Assembly: GCF_003258605.2 (NCBI RefSeq)
Contig: NZ_CP031264.1
Location: 5,394,001 to 5,458,000, forward strand
Direction: 5' to 3'
Length of the DNA stretch: 64,000 nt
Source of the DNA: Peterkaempfera bronchialis
GTDB lineage: Bacteria; Actinomycetota; Actinomycetes; Streptomycetales; Streptomycetaceae
The position numbers were made by a program, and so were the translations under genes. Below the pieces are notes generated by a model, which saw only the letters and a program-made list of their open reading frames with translations, did no database searches and was not told where the DNA came from. This document shows, piece after piece, positions 16,298-25,404 of this stretch (within the stretch, counting starts at the first letter, position 1; each line of letters begins with the position of its first letter).

Positions 16298-18367
16298 TCA
16301 GGCCGCCTTCCTGCTCGGGGGGATGGTGGCGTACGCGGCCCGGGTGTCGCGGACCAGGGCGGCCATGCCGTCGGCCCGCAGCTCCTCCAGGGTGACGGCG
16401 GAGGCGCCCAGGTCGGCGGCGAGCGAGGCCGCCAGGCCGAGCCGCACCGGGCCGGACTCGCAGTCCAGCACGATGGCGGCGGTGCCCTGCGCCGCCAGCA
16501 GCCCGGCGGCGCGGCGGGCGTCGCCCAGGGCGTCCCGGCCGCCGGTGGCGCGGCCGTCGGTGACCACGACCAGCAGCGGGCGGCGGTGCGGGTCGCGCAG
16601 CCGCTCCAGCCGCAGCACCTCATGGGCGCGCAGCAGCCCCGCCGCCAGCGGGGTACGGCCGCCGGTGGGCAGCTGCTCCAGCCGGGCCGCGCCCACCTCC
16701 ACCGAGGAGGTCGGGGGGAGAGCGAGTTCGGCGCTGGAGCCCCGGAAGGTGACCAGGCCGACCTTGTCGCGGCGCTGGTAGGCGTCCATCAGCAGCGACA
16801 GCACGGCGCCCTTGACGGCGGTCATCCGCTGCCGGGCCGCCATCGAACCGGAGGCGTCCACCACGAAGAGCACCAGGTTGGACTCATGGCCCTCCAGGAC
16901 CTTCTCCCGCAGGTCGTCGCGGCGCAGCAGCAGCGCCCGGCCGTCGCGGCCCCGGGCGTGCTGGTGCGGGGCGGCGGCCTGCACGGTCGCGGCCAGGTGC
17001 AGCCTGCCCAGCACCCCGGCGGGCCGCCGGGCCCGGACGGTGTGCCCGCTGTCGGTCTCGGCGCGGGAGCGGCGGCCCTGGGTGCCCCGGCCCACCCCGG
17101 GCACCTTCAGCACCCGGGTCCGGTACGGTTCCCCGGCCGCCACCGGTGCCGACTCCTGCGGCGCCCGGCCGGGGCGCTGCGTGCCTTCGCCGCCGTCGGA
17201 GCTCTCAGCGGGCGCGGGGGCTTCGCCGTCGGCGGGGGAGCCGTCGGGAGCGCCGTCCTGCGGCCCACCGTCCTGCCCGCCGCCGCCCCCGCCCCCGCCG
17301 GGCCCGCCGTCAGGCCCGTCCGGGTCCGGGTCGTCGTCGTCCTGCTGCTGCCCGGCGTGCTGCTGAAGCGTCTCGTCCAGCTTGTCGTCGTCCAACCCGG
17401 GCGCGTCAAAGGGGTTGCGGCGGCGGCGGTGCGGCAGCGCCAGCTGCGCGGCGGTGCGGACGTCCTCCGCGAGCACCTGGGTCCGGCCCGCCCAGGCGGC
17501 CAGCGCGACCGCCGTACGGGCCATCACGATGTCGGCGCGCAGCCCGTCCACCTCGAACGCGGCGCAGACGGCGGTGATCTGACGCAGCGCCGCATCGCCC
17601 AGCACCACCTCGGGCAGCAGCGCCCGGGCGGCGCTGATCCGCTCGGCCAGCGCCCGCTCGTCCTCCGCCCAGCGGGCGGCGAAGCCGCTCGGATCGGCGT
17701 CGTACGCCAGCCGCCGCCGCACCACCTCGGCCCGCTGCTCCGGCTCCCGGGTGGCGGCGATCTCCACCGTCAGGCCGAACCGGTCGAGCAGCTGCGGACG
17801 CAGCTCGCCCTCCTCCGGGTTCATGGTGCCGACCAGCAGGAAGCGGGCGGCGTGCCGGACCGAGACGCCCTCCCGCTCCACATAGGAGCGGCCCATGGCG
17901 GCGGCGTCCAGCAGCAGATCGACGACATGGTCGTGCAGCAGATTGACCTCGTCGATGTAGAGCACCCCCCGGTGGGCGGCGGCCAGCAGGCCCGGCTCAT
18001 ACGCCTTGACGCCCTCGGCCAGTGCCCGCTCCAGGTCCAGCGAGCCGACGATGCGGTCCTCGGAGACGCCCACCGGAAGCTCCACCAGCCCGGCCGGCCG
18101 GGTGGCGGCGGCCGTGCCGGGCTCATGCGGACCGTCCGGGCACTGGCCGTCGGGCGCCGCCGGGTCGCAGGCGAACCGGCAGCCCTCCACCACCGCGATG
18201 GACGGCAGCAGCGAGGCCAGCGCCCTGACCGCCGTCGACTTGGCGGTGCCCTTCTCGCCGCGCACCAGCACCCCGCCGACGGCCGGTGAGACCGCGTTGA
18301 GCAGCAGCGCCAGCCGCAGGTCGGCCATCCCGACGATCGCGGTGAACGGATACCTCGCGTCGCTCAT
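16298..18367 (-). CDS. ChlI/ChlD-type AAA+ plus VWA chelatase subunit fusion
   Basis: A 689-residue fusion of an AAA+ ATPase (residues about 1-310; Walker A GEKGTAKST at 37-45, Walker B VLYIDEVNLL) and a von Willebrand A domain (MIDAS motif DASGSM near residue 505). They are joined by a long acidic, Gly/Pro/Asp-rich linker around residues 320-400. This is the layout of Mg-chelatase-like partners of CobN in bacteria lacking separate CobS and CobT, so it probably drives cobalt insertion with ATP. Its ATG overlaps the cobN stop by 4 bp. Pairing with CobN is inferred from position. Confidence 0.9.
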   Translation of the reverse strand: MSDARYPFTAIVGMADLRLALLLNAVSPAVGGVLVRGEKGTAKSTAVRALASLLPSIAVVEGCRFACDPAAPDGQCPDGPHEPGTAAATRPAGLVELPVGVSEDRIVGSLDLERALAEGVKAYEPGLLAAAHRGVLYIDEVNLLHDHVVDLLLDAAAMGRSYVEREGVSVRHAARFLLVGTMNPEEGELRPQLLDRFGLTVEIAATREPEQRAEVVRRRLAYDADPSGFAARWAEDERALAERISAARALLPEVVLGDAALRQITAVCAAFEVDGLRADIVMARTAVALAAWAGRTQVLAEDVRTAAQLALPHRRRRNPFDAPGLDDDKLDETLQQHAGQQQDDDDPDPDGPDGGPGGGGGGGGQDGGPQDGAPDGSPADGEAPAPAESSDGGEGTQRPGRAPQESAPVAAGEPYRTRVLKVPGVGRGTQGRRSRAETDSGHTVRARRPAGVLGRLHLAATVQAAAPHQHARGRDGRALLLRRDDLREKVLEGHESNLVLFVVDASGSMAARQRMTAVKGAVLSLLMDAYQRRDKVGLVTFRGSSAELALPPTSSVEVGAARLEQLPTGGRTPLAAGLLRAHEVLRLERLRDPHRRPLLVVVTDGRATGGRDALGDARRAAGLLAAQGTAAIVLDCESGPVRLGLAASLAADLGASAVTLEELRADGMAALVRDTRAAYATIPPSRKAA

Positions 18368-21300
18368 CGGTCCTCACCCTCCAGGTCGCCTTCGAGTTCG
18401 AGGTAGGTCTCGCGCAGCCGGTCCAGGGTCTGCTGGTCCGGCTCGGCCCACAGCTGCCGGTCGGCGGCCTCCAGCAGGCGCTCGGTGATGCCGCGCAGCG
18501 CCCAGGGGTTGGACTTCTTCATGAAGTCCTGGTTGGTGGGGTCGAAGACGTACTCCGCCGCCAGCTTCTCGTACATCCAGTCGTCGACCACGCCCGCCGT
18601 GGCGTCGTAGCCGAAGAGGTAGTCCACGGTGGCGGCCATCTCGAAGGCGCCCTTGTAGCCGTGCCGGCGCATCGCCGCCATCCAGCGCGGGTTGACCACC
18701 CGGGCCCGGAAGACCCGGTGGGTCTCCTCGCCCAGGGTGCGGGTCCTCACCTGGTCGGGCAGCGCGCTGTCGCCGACATACGCCTCCGGGGAGGTGCCGG
18801 TCAGATGGCGGACCATGGCCACCATGCCGCCGTGGTACTGGAAGTAGTCGTCCGCGTCGACCAGGTCGTGCTCACGGGTGTCGACGTTCTTCGCCGCGAC
18901 CGAGATCCGCCGGAACGCCTGCTCCATGTCCCCGCGCGCGGCCCGGCCCTCAAGACCGCGCCCATAGGCGTAGCCGCCCCAGACGGCGTAGACCTCGGCC
19001 AGGTCGGCGTCGGAGCGCCAGTTGCGGGCGTCGATCAGCGGCAGCAGGCCCGCGCCGTAGGCGCCCGGCTTGGAGCCGAAGATCCGGGCGGTGGCGCGGC
19101 GCCGGTCGCCGTGCTCGGCGGTGTCCTGGTCGGCGTGCGCGCGGACGTAGTTGCGGTCGGCGGGCTCGTCCAGCTCCGCCACGGCCCGTACGGCGTCGTC
19201 CACCAGCGCCACCACATGCGGGAAGGCGTCGCGGAAGAACCCGGAGATCCGCACCGTGACATCGATCCGGGGCCGGTTCAGCTCCGCCAGCGGGATCACC
19301 TCGAAGCCGGTGACCCGGCGGGAGGCGTCGTCCCAGACCGGGCGGCAGCCCAGCAGGGCGAGGATCTCGGCGATGTCGTCGCCCTGGGTGCGCATGCAGG
19401 AGGTGCCCCAGACGGTCAGCCCGACCGACCGGGGGTGCTCGCCGGTGTCCTGGAGGTAGCGGGCCACCAGGGAGTCGGCCAGCGCCTGGCCGACCTCCCA
19501 GGCCAGCCGGGACGGGATGGCCTTGGGGTCCACCGAGTAGAAGTTGCGGCCGGTCGGCAGCACATTGACCAGCCCTCGGGTGGGCGAACCCGACGGCCCG
19601 GCCGGGACATAGCCGCCCCGCAGCGCCCGCAGCACATGGGTGATCTCATCCGTCGTACGCGCCAGCCGGGGCACCACCTCGGCGGCGGCGAACTCCAGCA
19701 CCCGTACGGCGTCAGCCACCTCGCGGCCCGACACCCCACGGCCCGACACCCCACGGCCCAGCACCTCGGCCACCAGCCCGGCCGCCGCGTCCACCGCCCA
19801 GCCGCGCTGCTCCATGGACTCGGCCAGCCGGCGGCAGAGCTGCTCCAGCAGGTCCACGGCGTCGGAGGCGGTCCGCGCCGGGCCGTCCACCAGCGCCGTC
19901 AGCTCGGCCGGGACCTTCACCGCCGCGCCGGGCTCGGCCAGCAGCTCCTTCTCGACCAGGCCGAACTCGGCCGCCAGCGACGCCCGCAGGCCCGGCAGCG
20001 CATCGGCCTTGCCGCCCCACACCTGGGAGGAGCGCAGCACGGCCAGCACCAGGTTGACCCGGGCCTCGCCGACCGGGCCGCCGCCCAGGATGTGCAGCCC
20101 GTCGCGGATCTGGACGTCCTTGATCTCGCAGAGGTAGCCGTCGATGTGCATCACAAACGAGTCGAACGCGTCGTCGTCCGGCTGCTCGTCCACATGCAGG
20201 TCGTGGTGGAGCTCGGCGGCCTTCACCAGCGTCCAGATCTGCGCCCGCACGGCCGGGGCCTTGACCGGGTCCAGATCGCTGACCAGGGCGTACTCATCAA
20301 GCAGCTGTTCCAGCTTGGCCAGGTCGCCATAGGTGTCGGCACGGGCCATCGGCGGCACCAGGTGGTCCACCACGGTCGCGTGGCCGCGCCGCTTGGCCTG
20401 GGTGCCCTCGCCCGGGTCGTTGACGATGAACGGGTAGATCAGCGGCAGGTCGCCCAGCACCGCGTCCGGGGCGCACTCGGCGGAGAGGCCGAGGCCCTTG
20501 CCGGGCAGCCACTCCATGGTGCCGTGCTTGCCCAGGTGGACGATGGCGTCGGCGCCGAAGCCGCCCTCCGACTGCGCGGCCTCCAGCCAGCGGTAGGCCG
20601 CCATGTAGTGGTGCGAGGGCGGCAGGTCGGGGTCGTGGTAGATGGCGATCGGGTTCTCGCCGAAGCCGCGCGGCGGCTGGATCATGATGACCACGCTGCC
20701 GAACCGGAGCGAGGCCAGCACGATCTCGTCGCCGTCCACATAGAGGCCGCCGGGCGGCTCACCCCAGTGCTCGCGCATCGACTCCCGCAGTCCGGGCTCC
20801 AGCGCCTCGAACCACCGCCGGTAGTCGGCCAGCGGCACCCGCGCCGGGGCGGCCCGCAGCTGGTCCTCGGTCAGCCACTCCACATCGTGGCCGCCGGCCG
20901 CGATCAGCCGGTGGATCAGCTCGTCGCCGTTGTCCGGGTAGCCGTCCACGGCGTAGCCCGCCGCACGCAGCGCGTCCAGCAGCCGCACCGCCGAGGCGGG
21001 CGTGTCCAGGCCGACCGCGTTGCCGACCCGGGAGTGCTTGGTGGGATAGGCCGTGAACATCAGGCAGACCCGCTTGTCCGCGTTGGCCTTGTGCTTCAGC
21101 GCCGCGTACCGCACCGCGATCCCGGCCACCCGCGCCGCCCGCTCCGGGTCGGCGACATAGACCGGCACATCGTCCGCACCGGTCTCCTTGAAGGAGAACG
21201 GCACCGAGACGATCCGGCCGTCGAACTCCGGGATCGCCACCTGCATCGCCGCGTCCATCGGCGACAGCGCCGCGTCCGACTCCAGCCAGGCGGCCCGGCT

Positions 21301-22068
21301 GCCGGTCAGGCAGAGGCCCTGGATCACCGGCACATCCAGCTCGGCCAGCGCGCCCACGTCCCAGGTCTCGTCCTCGCCGCCCGCCGACGCCTCGGCCGCC
21401 ACCGTGCCGCCCGCCGCCAGCACGGTGGCCACAACCGCGTCGCAGTTCCCCAGCAGCTCGTACAGCCCGGCGTCGGCTCCCCGCAGCGAACCGCAGTAGA
21501 CCGGCAGCGCATTGCCGCCCTTGGCCTCCACCGCATCGCAGAGCACATCCACAAAGGCGGTGTTGCCGGACAGCTCATGCGCCCGGTAGAAGAGCACGCC
21601 CACCGTGGGCCGCCCCTCCCGCTGCTCGCGCCCGCCGTGCACGCCGAACTGCGGCATCGGCTGCGGCGGCGCGAATCCCTCACCGGTCAGCAGCACGGTG
21701 TCGGAGAGGAACCGGGTCAGCTCGGCGAGGTTCTCCGGGCCGCCCTCGACCAGGTACGCCAGCGACTCGGCGACCACACCGGCGGGCAGCGAGGAGAGCG
21801 CCATCAACTCGGCGTCGGGTACGGCCTCGCCGCCCAGCAGCACGGTCGGCACCCCGGAGGCGGCGATGACGGCCAGCCCGTCCTCCCACGCCCGCTTGCC
21901 GCCGAGCAGCCGCACCACGGCCACATCGGCGCCGTCCAGCAGCGACGGCAGCTCCTCGGCGGCATCGACCCGGGTCGGGTTGCCGATCCGGTAGGGGGCG
22001 CCGGAGGCGCGGGCCGCCAGCAGGTCGGTGTCCGCAGTGGACAGCAGCAGCACGGTGGCGCCGGGCAT
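18364..22068 (-). CDS. cobN: Aerobic cobaltochelatase subunit CobN
   Basis: Large catalytic subunit (1,234 residues) that inserts cobalt into hydrogenobyrinic acid a,c-diamide in the late-cobalt route. The conserved CobN/BchH core is evident from about residue 110 (GVLFYRAHELSGNTAFVD), through LHLGKHGTMEWLPGK-type sequence near residue 520, to a conserved C-terminal end near the stop (WALRGITERLLEAADRQLW). The ATG at 22068 has AGGAGAG five bases upstream. Around residue 775 a 15-bp unit is tandemly repeated, giving RGVSGRGVSGREV. An 83-bp spacer separates it from cobQ. Confidence 0.96.
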   Translation of the reverse strand: MPGATVLLLSTADTDLLAARASGAPYRIGNPTRVDAAEELPSLLDGADVAVVRLLGGKRAWEDGLAVIAASGVPTVLLGGEAVPDAELMALSSLPAGVVAESLAYLVEGGPENLAELTRFLSDTVLLTGEGFAPPQPMPQFGVHGGREQREGRPTVGVLFYRAHELSGNTAFVDVLCDAVEAKGGNALPVYCGSLRGADAGLYELLGNCDAVVATVLAAGGTVAAEASAGGEDETWDVGALAELDVPVIQGLCLTGSRAAWLESDAALSPMDAAMQVAIPEFDGRIVSVPFSFKETGADDVPVYVADPERAARVAGIAVRYAALKHKANADKRVCLMFTAYPTKHSRVGNAVGLDTPASAVRLLDALRAAGYAVDGYPDNGDELIHRLIAAGGHDVEWLTEDQLRAAPARVPLADYRRWFEALEPGLRESMREHWGEPPGGLYVDGDEIVLASLRFGSVVIMIQPPRGFGENPIAIYHDPDLPPSHHYMAAYRWLEAAQSEGGFGADAIVHLGKHGTMEWLPGKGLGLSAECAPDAVLGDLPLIYPFIVNDPGEGTQAKRRGHATVVDHLVPPMARADTYGDLAKLEQLLDEYALVSDLDPVKAPAVRAQIWTLVKAAELHHDLHVDEQPDDDAFDSFVMHIDGYLCEIKDVQIRDGLHILGGGPVGEARVNLVLAVLRSSQVWGGKADALPGLRASLAAEFGLVEKELLAEPGAAVKVPAELTALVDGPARTASDAVDLLEQLCRRLAESMEQRGWAVDAAAGLVAEVLGRGVSGRGVSGREVADAVRVLEFAAAEVVPRLARTTDEITHVLRALRGGYVPAGPSGSPTRGLVNVLPTGRNFYSVDPKAIPSRLAWEVGQALADSLVARYLQDTGEHPRSVGLTVWGTSCMRTQGDDIAEILALLGCRPVWDDASRRVTGFEVIPLAELNRPRIDVTVRISGFFRDAFPHVVALVDDAVRAVAELDEPADRNYVRAHADQDTAEHGDRRRATARIFGSKPGAYGAGLLPLIDARNWRSDADLAEVYAVWGGYAYGRGLEGRAARGDMEQAFRRISVAAKNVDTREHDLVDADDYFQYHGGMVAMVRHLTGTSPEAYVGDSALPDQVRTRTLGEETHRVFRARVVNPRWMAAMRRHGYKGAFEMAATVDYLFGYDATAGVVDDWMYEKLAAEYVFDPTNQDFMKKSNPWALRGITERLLEAADRQLWAEPDQQTLDRLRETYLELEGDLEGEDR

Positions 22069-22151
22069 GGGGGTCTCTCCTGGTTCTCGGTTCACGGCGG
22101 GGGCGGTCTCGCGGCGGGGACGGGGGCTCGGGCTCACGGCGGGGCCGGGGC

Positions 22152-23657
22152 TCACGGCGCACCCGGGGGGAGGAACGGCGGCCCGTCGGCGGGCACGCCG
22201 TCCTCGATCAGCCGCCAGAGCGCGGCCGTGTCGGCGTGCTGCTCGATCAGGTCGCCGAGCCGGTCGAGCCGCTGCTCGCGGGCGTCGGCGAAGCAGCTGT
22301 CGGGGGCGGGGGCGAAGGCCCGCCCGGCGAGCCGGGCGACCTCGGCCAGGAAGGCACGGCGGAAGGCGTCGTTCTCCAGCGCGCCATGCCAGGTGGTGCC
22401 CCAGACGGCGCCGCTCCGGCAGCCGTCCAGGAACGGTTCGCCGCCTTCCAGCGCCACCACGCCGTGGTGGATCTCGTATGCCTCCACCCGCTCCCCGTAC
22501 GCCTCGCCGACCGGTCGGCCAAGGGTCTTCTCCCGGGCGAACTCCACCCGGACCGGCAGCAGGCCCAGCCCCGGCACCCGCCCGGCGCCGGACTCGACCT
22601 CGTCCACGATCAGCCGCGACAGCATCTGGAAGCCGCCGCAGACGCCCAGCACCGGCCGTCCCGCCGCCGCCCGTCCGCTGATCGCGTCGGCCAGCCCGCG
22701 CTCCCGCAGCCAGGCCAGGTCGGCCACGGTGGCCCGGGTGCCGGGCAGCACCACCAGGTCGGCGTCGGCGACCTCCTCGGGCCGGGAGGCCCAGCGCACC
22801 AGTACGCCCGGTTCCTGCGCCAGGGCGTCCAGGTCGGTGAAGTTGGAGAGCCGGGGCAGCCGCACCACCGCGACCCGCAGCACCTCGGCGCCGTACGGGG
22901 CGGCAGTGCCCGCGCCGCCCCGGTCCACGGCGGTGTCCAGGTCGAGCGAGTCCTCGGCGTCCAGCCAGAGCCCGGAGAGCATCGGCAGCACCCCGAGGAC
23001 CTGGCGTGACGTCAGCTTCTCCAGCATCTCCAGCCCCGGCTGGAGCAGCCGGGCGTCGCCGCGGAACTTGTTGACCAGCCAGCCCGCCACATGCCGCTGG
23101 TCCTCGGCGGAGAGCAGCGCCAGCGTCCCGTACATCGAGGCGAAGACCCCGCCCCGGTCGATGTCGCCGACCACCACCACGGGCAGCCCGGCGGCGGTGG
23201 CCAGGCCCATGTTGGCGATGTCGCGGTCCCGCAGATTGATCTCGGTGGGGGAGCCGGCGCCCTCGCAGACCACCACATCGAAGCGGCGCCGCAGGTCGGC
23301 CAGGCACTCCAGGGACCGCTCCAGCAGCACCGGCTTGCGCTCCCGGTAGTCCAGCGCGCCCACCTCGGCCACCGGGCGGCCCAGCAGCACCACCTGGCTG
23401 CGGCCGTCGCCGCCCGGCTTGAGCAGCACCGGGTTCATCGCCGCCTCCGGCTCCACCCGGGCGGCGGCGGCCTGCATCGCCTGGGCGCGGCCGATCTCGG
23501 CGCCGTCGGCGGTGACCATGGAGTTGAGCGACATGTTCTGCGCCTTGAACGGCGCCACCTTCACGCCCTGCCGGGCCAGCCAGCGGCAGATCCCCGCCGT
23601 GACCACGCTCTTGCCCGCGTCCGAGGTCGTCCCCGCGACCAGCAGCGCCCCGCTCAC
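22152..23657 (-). CDS. cobQ: Cobyric acid synthase
   Basis: A 501-residue glutamine-dependent amidotransferase that amidates the b, d, e and g side chains of adenosylcobyrinic acid a,c-diamide. The N-terminal ATPase domain starts [13 protein letters not shown], followed by [13 protein letters not shown]. The glutaminase-type nucleophile is in [10 protein letters not shown] near residue 339, with EIHHGV as the histidine motif. The GTG start at 23657 overlaps the cobD stop as GTGA. The open frame extends about 100 codons upstream only as a shadow of cobD. Confidence 0.96.
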   Translation of the reverse strand: MSGALLVAGTTSDAGKSVVTAGICRWLARQGVKVAPFKAQNMSLNSMVTADGAEIGRAQAMQAAAARVEPEAAMNPVLLKPGGDGRSQVVLLGRPVAEVGALDYRERKPVLLERSLECLADLRRRFDVVVCEGAGSPTEINLRDRDIANMGLATAAGLPVVVVGDIDRGGVFASMYGTLALLSAEDQRHVAGWLVNKFRGDARLLQPGLEMLEKLTSRQVLGVLPMLSGLWLDAEDSLDLDTAVDRGGAGTAAPYGAEVLRVAVVRLPRLSNFTDLDALAQEPGVLVRWASRPEEVADADLVVLPGTRATVADLAWLRERGLADAISGRAAAGRPVLGVCGGFQMLSRLIVDEVESGAGRVPGLGLLPVRVEFAREKTLGRPVGEAYGERVEAYEIHHGVVALEGGEPFLDGCRSGAVWGTTWHGALENDAFRRAFLAEVARLAGRAFAPAPDSCFADAREQRLDRLGDLIEQHADTAALWRLIEDGVPADGPPFLPPGAP

Positions 23658-24640
23658 GCCCCCGCCCCCTTCCGGGTGCCCGTGCTCCGCAGTGTCCCCG
23701 TACTCCGCAGTCGGCCGACCGCCCACCGGGCGGCCACCGTCGTCCCCAGCGCCAGCAGGCCGACCCGGCGGGAGAGCCGGCAGGCCCGCTCGATGTCCCC
23801 GACCGCCACCGGCCGCAGCTCGGCGCCCAGCACCGGGCGGTGCTCCACCCGGCTGCCGTACGCCAGCGTCCCGCCCAGCCGCACGCCCAGCGCACCCGCG
23901 AAGGCGGACTCGGCCTGCCCGGCGTTGGGGCTGGGGTGCGCCGAGCCGTCGCGCCGCCACACCCGCCAGGCCCGGCCCGGCTCGGGCGCGGCGGCGACGG
24001 TCAGCAGCGCGGTCAGCCGGGCGCCGGGCCAGCCCGCCGCGTCGTCCAGCCGGGCGGAGGCCCAGCCGAAGCGCAGCTGGCGCGGGGAGCGGTGGCCCAC
24101 CATGGCGTCCAGGGTGTTCACCGCGCGGAAGGCCAGCAGACCGGGCGTGCCCGCGAGCGCGCCCCAGGTGAGGGCGTTGACCACGGCATCGGCGGTGTTC
24201 TCGGCGACCGACTCCACCACCGCCCGGGCCAGCCCGTCGCGGTCCAGATGGCGCGGGTCACGCCCGCACAGGTGCGGCAGCCGGGCCCGCGCGGCGTCCA
24301 GGTCATCGGCCTGGAGGGCGGCGGCGACGGTGCGGGCCTCCCGGGTCAGCGAGGTGCCGCCGAGTACGGTCCAGACAGCCCCGGCGGCCAGCAGCGCCCG
24401 CGCGGACGCCGAACGGCCCACCGTGCGCTCGGCCGCCACCGCCCCGGCGGCGACCCCGCCCACGCAGAGCGCGGTGAAGGCGGCCCCGGCTCCCCGGTGG
24501 TCACGCCAGAGCCGCCGCTCCAGCGCGGCGGCGGCCGAACCGAAGGCGGCGACCGGATGACCCCGGCGGGGGTCGGCGAGCAGGGCGTCCACGGCATACC
24601 CGGCGACGGCACCCACCGCGAAGGCGGTGTGCGTGCGCAC
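23654..24640 (-). CDS. cobD: Adenosylcobinamide-phosphate synthase CobD/CbiB
   Basis: Integral membrane protein (328 residues) that attaches the aminopropanol (phosphate) arm to adenosylcobyric acid. Conserved stretches are [20 protein letters not shown] near the N terminus, [21 protein letters not shown] and [16 protein letters not shown] in the middle, and [24 protein letters not shown] start at 24640; there is no separate Shine-Dalgarno, and a short leader ORF ends five bases upstream. It is the first gene of the riboswitch-2 operon. The last 15 residues contain a duplicated RSTGT. Confidence 0.95.
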   Translation of the reverse strand: MRTHTAFAVGAVAGYAVDALLADPRRGHPVAAFGSAAAALERRLWRDHRGAGAAFTALCVGGVAAGAVAAERTVGRSASARALLAAGAVWTVLGGTSLTREARTVAAALQADDLDAARARLPHLCGRDPRHLDRDGLARAVVESVAENTADAVVNALTWGALAGTPGLLAFRAVNTLDAMVGHRSPRQLRFGWASARLDDAAGWPGARLTALLTVAAAPEPGRAWRVWRRDGSAHPSPNAGQAESAFAGALGVRLGGTLAYGSRVEHRPVLGAELRPVAVGDIERACRLSRRVGLLALGTTVAARWAVGRLRSTGTLRSTGTRKGAGA

Positions 24641-24645
24641 GCCGG

Positions 24646-24708
24646 TCAGCCGCTGCGACGAGCGGTCGTGGACCCCGAAGGTCGGCCTGCGAACCGGGCA
24701 GCCTGCAT
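24646..24708 (-). CDS. Leader ORF 2 between the riboswitch and cobD
   Basis: A 20-codon ORF (MQAARFAGRPSGSTTARRSG) preceded by GAGTGAGGAC, ten bases before its ATG; the TGA lies five bases before the cobD GTG. It occupies the same place as leader ORF 1, with the same Shine-Dalgarno sequence but an unrelated peptide. It is therefore likely to matter as a ribosome delivery device under riboswitch control rather than for its product. Confidence 0.55.
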   Translation of the reverse strand: MQAARFAGRPSGSTTARRSG

Positions 24709-24727
24709 GGCGTGCGTGTCCTCACTC

Positions 24728-24741
24728 AGGGTCCGCGCCCT
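24728..24741 (-). promoter_or_regulatory. Small hairpin before leader ORF 2 Shine-Dalgarno
   Basis: AGGG-CGCGGA-CCCT on the minus strand, directly before GAGTGAGGAC. It is the counterpart of the 8280-8293 hairpin, with a compensating change of the outer pair (A-U for G-C) and a nearly identical six-base loop. Confidence 0.5.
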
Positions 24742-24752
24742 GGATCGACGAG

Positions 24753-24905
24753 CGGAGGCGAGAGTCTCCTGGCTCCCGGATCGGCACACCCCCGGGCCTT
24801 CCAGCGGCCGTGCTTCCGGCTGCCGTGACCATCGGTCGAGGGTGCTCCCCGGTGACAGTGGCGGGACCGCGCCGGATTCGCACCGGCTTCCTCTCCATGC
24901 CTCCG
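24753..24905 (-). ncRNA. Cobalamin riboswitch 2
   Basis: Second adenosylcobalamin riboswitch on the minus strand. It has GAGGAAGCCGGTGCGAATCC, the core GGTCCCGCCACTGTCACCGG, and the 3' block GGGAGCCAGGAGACTCT. P1 pairs CGGAGGC (24899-24905) with GCCTCCG (24753-24759). The same helix in riboswitch 1 is CGGCGGC/GCCGCCG, a base-pair-preserving difference. It controls cobD-cobQ-cobN-chlID-cobO-cobB. No intrinsic terminator is visible, so translational control is the likelier mode. Confidence 0.93.
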
Positions 24906-24918
24906 TATTGGCGCAAAG

Positions 24919-24948
24919 ATCCCACCACGCCCCAGGTCGCAGCGTCAA
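24919..24948 (-). promoter_or_regulatory. Promoter of the cobD operon
   Basis: Minus-strand TTGACG (24943-24948), 18-bp spacer, TGGGAT (24919-24924), placed just upstream of riboswitch 2 exactly as in the cobI operon. Confidence 0.65.
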
Positions 24949-25002
24949 TACAGCCCTGGGAGCGATGCGTCACAGGACGCTCGCAGGGTGCTCGGGGGGC
25001 GC

Positions 25003-25239
25003 TCAGGCGGCCGACCGTGCCCGGTGCCGGGCCCGGCCGCGCGCCGCCGTGACCCGGGCGAGCCGGCGCACCGCGAGATCCTGCGGCTGCTCCACCGGCT
25101 CCACTTCCACTGCCTCCGCCACCACTGCCTCCGCCACCTCGCCCGCCTGCGGGCCGAACACCCGGTCCTCCAGCCAGGACATGCCCAGGATGAGCAGCAG
25201 CAGCACGGGCGGGACCAGCAGGCCGACGAGCATGATCAT
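25003..25239 (-). CDS. Small single-pass membrane protein, unknown function
   Basis: A 78-residue ORF with one strong hydrophobic segment at residues 3-20 (LVGLLVPPVLLLLILGMSWL), then an acidic Glu/Val-rich middle and a basic Arg/Ala-rich end. I do not recognise the family. The start at the first ATG (25239) puts the membrane segment at the N terminus; the Shine-Dalgarno is weak (AGGCGG). It is followed by the cobD promoter in the same direction, so it could share transcripts with cobD by read-through. The upstream 150 bp separate it from the Rhs remnant. Confidence 0.5.
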   Translation of the reverse strand: MIMLVGLLVPPVLLLLILGMSWLEDRVFGPQAGEVAEAVVAEAVEVEPVEQPQDLAVRRLARVTAARGRARHRARSAA

Positions 25240-25404
25240 GGAAACCGCCTGGGCTCGGGCACGGACGCGGCGGCTGGTCCTGCGCCGCCATGGGGCATCG
25301 GCCGTCCGGATGGGGAATACGCGCCTCAGCAGCACGGCCTTCTCTGCGGCTTGCCGCCCTCGCCCGGTCCAAACCCGCCCCACCCCGGGTGCCGTCGACT
25401 TGCC

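Noticed and set aside
18661-23349. A 1,562-codon open frame on the plus strand across cobN and cobQ
   Set aside because: It is the antisense shadow of two well-conserved genes; long open antisense frames are expected at this GC content, and its translation is low-complexity Gly/Arg/Gln/His-rich.
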